Assembly (NCBI GenBank): GCA_032353305.1
Contig: JAUCNG010383593.1
Coordinates: 1-11,049, forward strand
Direction: 5' to 3'
DNA: 11,049 bases
Source: Cephalothrix spiralis
Taxonomy: Eukaryota; Nemertea; Palaeonemertea; Archinemertea; Cephalotrichidae
Every line of letters begins with the position of its first letter. Position 1 is the stretch's first letter. The translations under genes and the position numbers were made by a program. Below the pieces are notes generated by a model, which worked only from the letters and a program-made list of their open reading frames with translations, did no database searches and was not told the DNA's origin. This document shows, piece by piece, positions 7,726 through 11,049 of this stretch.

Positions 7726-7733
7726 ACCCTCGA
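7726..7733. repeat. Target duplication ACCCTCGA, left
   Basis: Eight bases immediately before the hAT terminus, identical to 9017-9024. Confidence 0.9.
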
Positions 7734-7771
7734 CAGTGGCGTAACGGAGGGTGTCAGCTGCGTCCCGTGAC

Positions 7772-7798
7772 GGGGGGCCCCCGAGCTCGGGGGGCCCC
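7772..7798. repeat. GC palindrome near the hAT left end
   Basis: A near-perfect palindrome centred on GAGCTC, with G-runs and C-runs on each side (GGGGGCCCCC then CCCGAGCTCGGG then GGGCCCC). It stands out in an AT-rich window and would form a strong hairpin. A related CGGGGGGCCCCC occurs near the right end at about 8985-8996. Confidence 0.75.
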
Positions 7799-8255
7799 GA
7801 GCAAATATGTCAATAATTATTTTTTTACCTCCCTTTTTCCCTATAGCTAGCGATATTTCATTGACAGTTCAGGACTAGCTCAACATTTATATTTCAGTAG
7901 CAGGGAAAAACTATTTCACTAGGCCTTGTAAGTGAGTGTAATATTTTGAATTTCCCCTATGTCGGACATAGATGATGAACAAAATGTTAATTTTTTGCAC
8001 TCTCGTTTAGGCCCCCATAACTCAACCGCATTTGGGGCCCTCATAAGGGTAAAGCGACAGAATCGACAGCCTTGTTTTTTGGTGGCTGTCGCTCGACAGT
8101 TTGTCCCTAAAAATCGAACCTTTGACAGCAAGAAATTACGTTTAATAAATTTCGACAGGCGACAGAAATCAATCTTAACAAACGAATGTTTTTATTGACT
8201 TTCGAATGTTGACATTATCCTTATTTCATGATCATCAATAAATCCTTAATTTCCA

Positions 8256-8800
8256 AAAAAAATTCGCCTCGTTCACGCTCGGCTCGTTCTTAAATATAAT
8301 TATTGGTGTTGTTTTGTTTAGAAGGTGCACAAATTGTTGTATAAGAAGGCGCACAAAACATCGTAGTTTTCTCTCACTTATTATGAATTTATTCTAAAGT
8401 CAATTCCTATATTAATGTAAACTGTGTGAGTTTCATCAGCAATTTATTTGATTTGTCTACCAAGCAATGTTTTTACTAAAAGAAGGTCCCTAAAAATTGA
8501 CGTTTCCAAACTTTATATTTAAAAAAAAATTCTCGCCTCGCTTCGATCGGCTCAATCACATACTTCAGAAAGGCGCGCAAAAATAAAAGAGTTTTTCACT
8601 TATATTGGAATTCGTCCTTGGTCATAAATAGACATGTACTTATAAAATAAGGCCTATCAAACTAAACTGTGTTCAATGTATCAATGAAAAATCCGCAAAG
8701 TGCCTTAAAATCACGATTATGAGTCCTCAATTTTCTCGGCTCGAAACAAAATCAATTATTGTTGGTGTAAGACGGCGCACAAATATTACACTATTTTTAC
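8256..8800 (+). repeat. Diverged internal repeats of the hAT element
   Basis: A pair of phrases recurs three times: a CGCCTCG...CTCGGCTCG-like phrase (8265-8286, 8532-8553, 8733-8744), each followed by GAAGGCGCACAAA-like sequence (8321-8356 twice, 8568-8582, 8771-8783). TTTTTCACTTAT / TTTCTCTCACTTATTATGAATTT-like sequence follows the first two. Spacing is about 200-270 bp. This suggests old internal duplication within the element. Confidence 0.5.
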
Positions 8801-9016
8801 TAGAAATTTATCCTTCATACTATCATACATTTGTAGGCCCCTACATGTCAAATTATACATATGATTTTATGTTCAGTTTTCTAACATACATGCATGTAGG
8901 CCTATGTCATGTATAGGACATAATAACAAAATCTGAAAAACGTAGTATATTTTCCTCTAGGGGGGGCCTCGGCAAAAAAATTGACGGGGGGCCCCCAATG
9001 TTGCGTTACGCCACTG

Positions 9017-9024
9017 ACCCTCGA
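9017..9024. repeat. Target duplication ACCCTCGA, right
   Basis: Exact copy of 7726-7733, directly after the hAT right terminus. Confidence 0.9.
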
Positions 9025-9066
9025 CCATGTATTGTAAATCTCAGAAAGTACACTTACTGTATTATA
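9024..9066. repeat. Right half of the interrupted palindrome
   Basis: ACCATGTATTGTAAATCTCA continuing to CTGTATTATA is the imperfect complement of 7674-7714. It also matches, inverted, the right arm at about 9818-9862 (TGTACTTTCTGGGATTTACA), so the same motif occurs three times in the window. Confidence 0.65.
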
Positions 9067-9396
9067 TCCCATACATATTGAATGTCTAATGATTATGTTT
9101 TTACATACATGTATATTGTAAGTTATCATCATGAATAATAACAATTTAATATCCCATACCAATTTAATATCAAATGAAAGTTCAATATTGTATGCCGTTT
9201 CAAGGTATTTTGTATGATATTTCAAGGAAGTTGCCTTAGGAGTTATGTTACTACCTGTTACCGCTTTTGAGGCGACTCTTGCACCCTTGAATATATTTGA
9301 AGTGACATTAGGCATGTTTTAGCTTTGGAGGTTACATACTTGAATATAGTTACTGTGATCATCATTCAAAAGATTCATGTTTTACAATATTGGACT

Positions 9397-9479
9397 ATTG
9401 TTGATTGAGGTAAGTTATTGTTTCATTTATAAATTTATAAATTACACATTAAGTCCATTAACTTAACTCGATCAACAAT
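9397..9479. repeat. Imperfect stem-loop
   Basis: ATTGTTGATTGAGGTAAGTT at 9397 pairs with 9456-9479; 21 of 24 positions match the inverted arm. The 35-nt loop is centred on an 18-bp A/T palindrome (ATTTATAAATTTATAAAT). It could be a tiny MITE or the fold-back centre of the larger structure. Confidence 0.5.
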
Positions 9480-9738
9480 TGTCAAAAAATTATACAAAAT
9501 GAATCATACGAATCATGTATCCACGTCTCAAAACAACTAATAGAAGTACCGTTTAAGCAATATATCTATTCAAAATATCATTTTTGCACTAGCAACCTAT
9601 TCAGTAAATCTACCACTCACTGTTGACATATGTTACGGTCTTAATTTTTCAATTCTAAACACTTATCGGATCGAACAGAACAGCTAAATTGTAATTTTCT
9701 TAATTTAGATATACCATTTGGCCAATTAGATACCAAAT

Positions 9739-9791
9739 AGCACCCACGACATATTTATTGGGGTGCTCAGCCGCACCAACAAGCACCCACG
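9739..9791. repeat. AGCACCCACG direct repeat with inverted partner
   Basis: AGCACCCACG occurs at 9739-9748 and 9782-9791, with GGGGTGCT (9760-9767) between them, able to pair with either copy. Short, function unknown. Confidence 0.5.
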
Positions 9792-10173
9792 GTTCCACCA
9801 CGCCTGGTCTCAGTATAAGATATTGTACAGAATAAGTGTACTTTCTGGGATTTACAATACATGGTCTACTATAATATCTATGCTCAATTTATTTTACAAA
9901 CAAAATCAGCAAGAACTCACAACAATATTAACAGTTTTATTGTTCTCACAATTTGCGATTAACATAAAACATAACTTAACGCCTCTGCACTTGACTATTT
10001 AAATAATTTACATGCTGCTAATGTGGCATATTTGTTCACTTCCTATAAGAGCAGTATTTTTTTATAAAACATGTTTGTTTATATTCTTACCAAAAAGAAT
10101 GTAGTTTTTAAGAAATAACTTAATCTCCCCAGTTTCAAGGGTATATATTTTCATTCCCAGTTTCAGTGACCTA

Positions 10174-10247
10174 TAGTAAACTCTAATTTTCCGTAGCGAC
10201 CTCCTGCAATGTAGATTACGGCTTCTTTAGCAAACTACAGGGACCTA
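10174..10247. mobile_element. Small insertion in the right arm
   Basis: The left arm reads directly from CAGTTTCAGGGACC to TAGAAG (inverted at 7387-7367), whereas the right arm has 74 extra bases here, flanked by GACCTA on both sides (10168-10173 and 10242-10247). That fits an insertion with a short target duplication. Its ends are only weakly inverted (TAGTAAAC against TAGTTTGC), so the element type is unknown. Confidence 0.45.
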
Positions 10248-10467
10248 GAAGCTTTACATTTTTTATCACGGAAAAAATCGATATCAGTAAGATCTCAATT
10301 TTGATGATAGATTATATTTAGTTTTGTTAGGTTATCTTATTAGGGTGGTTCGGGATGACAATGAAATGCATGCTTGATGGATTATATTTTAAGAGGTTTT
10401 TCCCAATATGAAGTATTTTCTTAGTTATAACACATAACTTGGACAAAATTATATTACTATATACCCA

Positions 10468-10566
10468 TCCTCGTTCTCAGGGTCTTATATCATATTTCAT
10501 AATAGATCATGTTAGATCAGGCAGTATGAAACTATGCCGATCTGACACCCGAACAAGTAAGGATGA
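10468..10566. mobile_element. Small palindromic insertion in the right arm
   Basis: About 100 bases absent from the left arm. The ends are partly inverted: CATCCTCGTTCTCAGGGTC at the left against CATCCTTACTTGTTCGGGTG read from the right. Inside, AGATCAGGCA and TGCCGATCT (10514-10543) form a hairpin. Limits are approximate; no target duplication was established. Confidence 0.45.
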
Positions 10567-10806
10567 CCTATAGCGATTTTGTTTTCTTCAATTTGTAGCT
10601 TTTTAGTGGAGATAGGCATATAACTGTTGTAAATCCACTAAAGTATATATTATATAGTTATTGCACGAGATGACCGAGATGTAGTTGGATAAAAACAATA
10701 TATTCCACGAGCTACCCGAGTAGAATAACAGTTTATCTCACGGAATTAAGGGTCAAATCCCATTTTTAGGCCATTTAAAAATTTAAAATGAAAAACGTTG
10801 AATTTT

Positions 10807-11049
10807 CTAAAGCCGCTGGGTATCAGGGCAATATTATATTAAGACTCAGTCGGCAATGTAGGACTGGTTCGTTTCGCTGTTATGGAGTCGAAACATAAAG
10901 TGAAAGTTATCGTTTTTTGCTTTATCTGGGCAATTAGTACTTTAAAGATGATGAAAGTATGTCAAATACATATAACTCAACATAACTCTTTGGTCAGTAT
11001 AGTTTATAAGGACTAATTTGATAATCAATCTGGAATTGTTCTAATGTTA
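10807..11049. other. Flank, no gene recognised
   Basis: Sequence outside the inverted repeat. No coding segment, RNA gene or repeat was recognised to the end of the window. Confidence 0.45.

Larger units (their letters stand above)
6888..7733 (+). repeat. Left arm of the large inverted repeat
   Basis: Matches the reverse complement of 9814-10806. Landmarks include the outer TTCAACGTTTTCATTTTAG, an imperfect GTTATTC...GAATAAC stem (6987-7017), TCTCGTGCAATAAC, a 26-bp-spaced direct repeat of TCCCTGAAACTGGG (7373 and 7399), and TGTTAATCACAAATTGTGA near 7593-7611. The inner part of the arm resumes after the hAT element, at 9017 to about 9072. Confidence 0.65.
7734..9016. mobile_element. Non-autonomous hAT element of 1283 bp
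   Basis: Both ends carry a perfect 13-bp terminal inverted repeat, CAGTGGCGTAACG (7734-7746; complement at 9004-9016), and the element is flanked by the exact 8-bp duplication ACCCTCGA. CAGTGGCGTA-type termini with 8-bp duplications are characteristic of a widespread animal hAT group. Subterminal GGGGGGCCCC-rich stretches are present on both sides. The interior has no transposase signature such as a BED finger or hAT dimerisation region; the short frames at 7919-8198 and 8719-8916 show no domain. It is therefore a deletion derivative or MITE-like copy that depended on a transposase elsewhere. Its intact duplication and perfect ends suggest it is younger than the eroded inverted repeat it landed in. 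Confidence 0.9.
9067..9813. other. Central spacer of the large inverted repeat
   Basis: AT-rich DNA without a recognised gene. It contains a small direct repeat of CAATTTAATATC (about 9143 and 9160), the stem-loop at 9397-9479, and the AGCACCCACG pair at 9739-9791. The 137-codon minus-strand frame at 9315-8902 starts here but crosses the hAT boundary, so it is not a real gene. Confidence 0.45.
6888..10806. mobile_element. Large inverted-repeat structure of about 3.9 kb
   Basis: The outer ends match inverted (AAAATTCAACGTT at 6888 and its complement ending at 10806) and the arms stay alignable inward for roughly 800-1000 bp. A 40-nt block (7403-7442) is identical, inverted, to 10098-10137. 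The arms look about three-quarters identical by eye, with gaps. No transposase or other coding region was seen and no target duplication is obvious. It could be one foldback-type element with very long terminal repeats or two head-to-head copies of one repeat. Confidence 0.65.
9814..10806 (-). repeat. Right arm of the large inverted repeat
   Basis: Reverse-complement match to 6888-7733 plus 9024-9072. Shared landmarks are CACAATTTGCGATTAACATA, CTCTGCACTTGAC, the 40-nt identical block at 10098-10137, ATCGATATC, TGAAGTATTTTCTTAG, GTTATTGCACGAGATG and the outer end AACGTTGAATTTT. It is longer than the left arm because of two local insertions near 10174-10247 and 10468-10566. Confidence 0.65.

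Noticed and set aside
7919-8198. Overlapping 70- and 79-codon frames as hAT transposase remnants
   Set aside because: Neither shows BED finger or hAT dimerisation motifs; they are chance frames inside a non-autonomous element.
8902-9315. Longest open frame, 137 codons, minus strand
   Set aside because: It runs across the right end of the hAT element and its target duplication, so it joins two unrelated sequences. No domain is visible.
9801-9808. Alu-like phrase CCAGGCGTGGTGG on the minus strand near 9794-9806
   Set aside because: The match is only 13 bases, without the rest of a 7SL-derived element; coincidence.

Overview
This window looks like nuclear DNA from an animal, most likely a marine invertebrate such as a mollusc. 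It is AT-rich, has no long open reading frames, carries spliceosomal splice signals, and is packed with decayed transposable elements: a tRNA-derived SINE, a LINE remnant, hAT-type DNA transposons and small palindromic MITEs. Short palindromes around TACATGTA and TGTAGGCCTACA also recall bivalve and other marine invertebrate genomes. The organism call is inference. I see no bacterial operon, CRISPR array, rRNA or functional tRNA gene.

Layout. 1-730: a 26-bp tandem repeat, then a roughly 10-bp GAAATCC minisatellite flanked by two C12 tracts and split by a minus-strand tRNA-derived SINE. 730-2850: AT-rich DNA with one weak exon candidate (1329-1482). 2858-3714: a decayed minus-strand LINE, with reverse transcriptase C-terminal remnants in two frames and, further along, a pair of compact hairpins that could be its 3' UTR. 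4171-4400: a second, plus-strand copy of the same SINE. 4684-5018: a lone hAT-like terminus, then dispersed TTTTCCCGC motifs. 5169-5272: the best coding piece, a 104-nt exon with good splice sites whose 34 whole codons resemble the region just before the SET domain of KMT5A/SETD8-like lysine methyltransferases. 5683-6201: a hAT-like MITE with a target duplication. 6539-6694: a 156-bp palindromic MITE.

6888-10806 is the dominant structure: a large inverted repeat whose outer ends share AAAATTCAACG. Its left arm holds a smaller palindrome, and a 1283-bp non-autonomous hAT element (7734-9016, perfect 13-bp terminal repeats, perfect 8-bp target duplication ACCCTCGA) sits in the loop of that palindrome. 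The right arm carries two further small insertions visible by comparing the arms. The window therefore records several layers of nested transposition.

Apart from the exon at 5169-5272 nothing here is a convincing host gene, and the elements do not appear to work together as one system. All identifications were made by eye; no database search was run.
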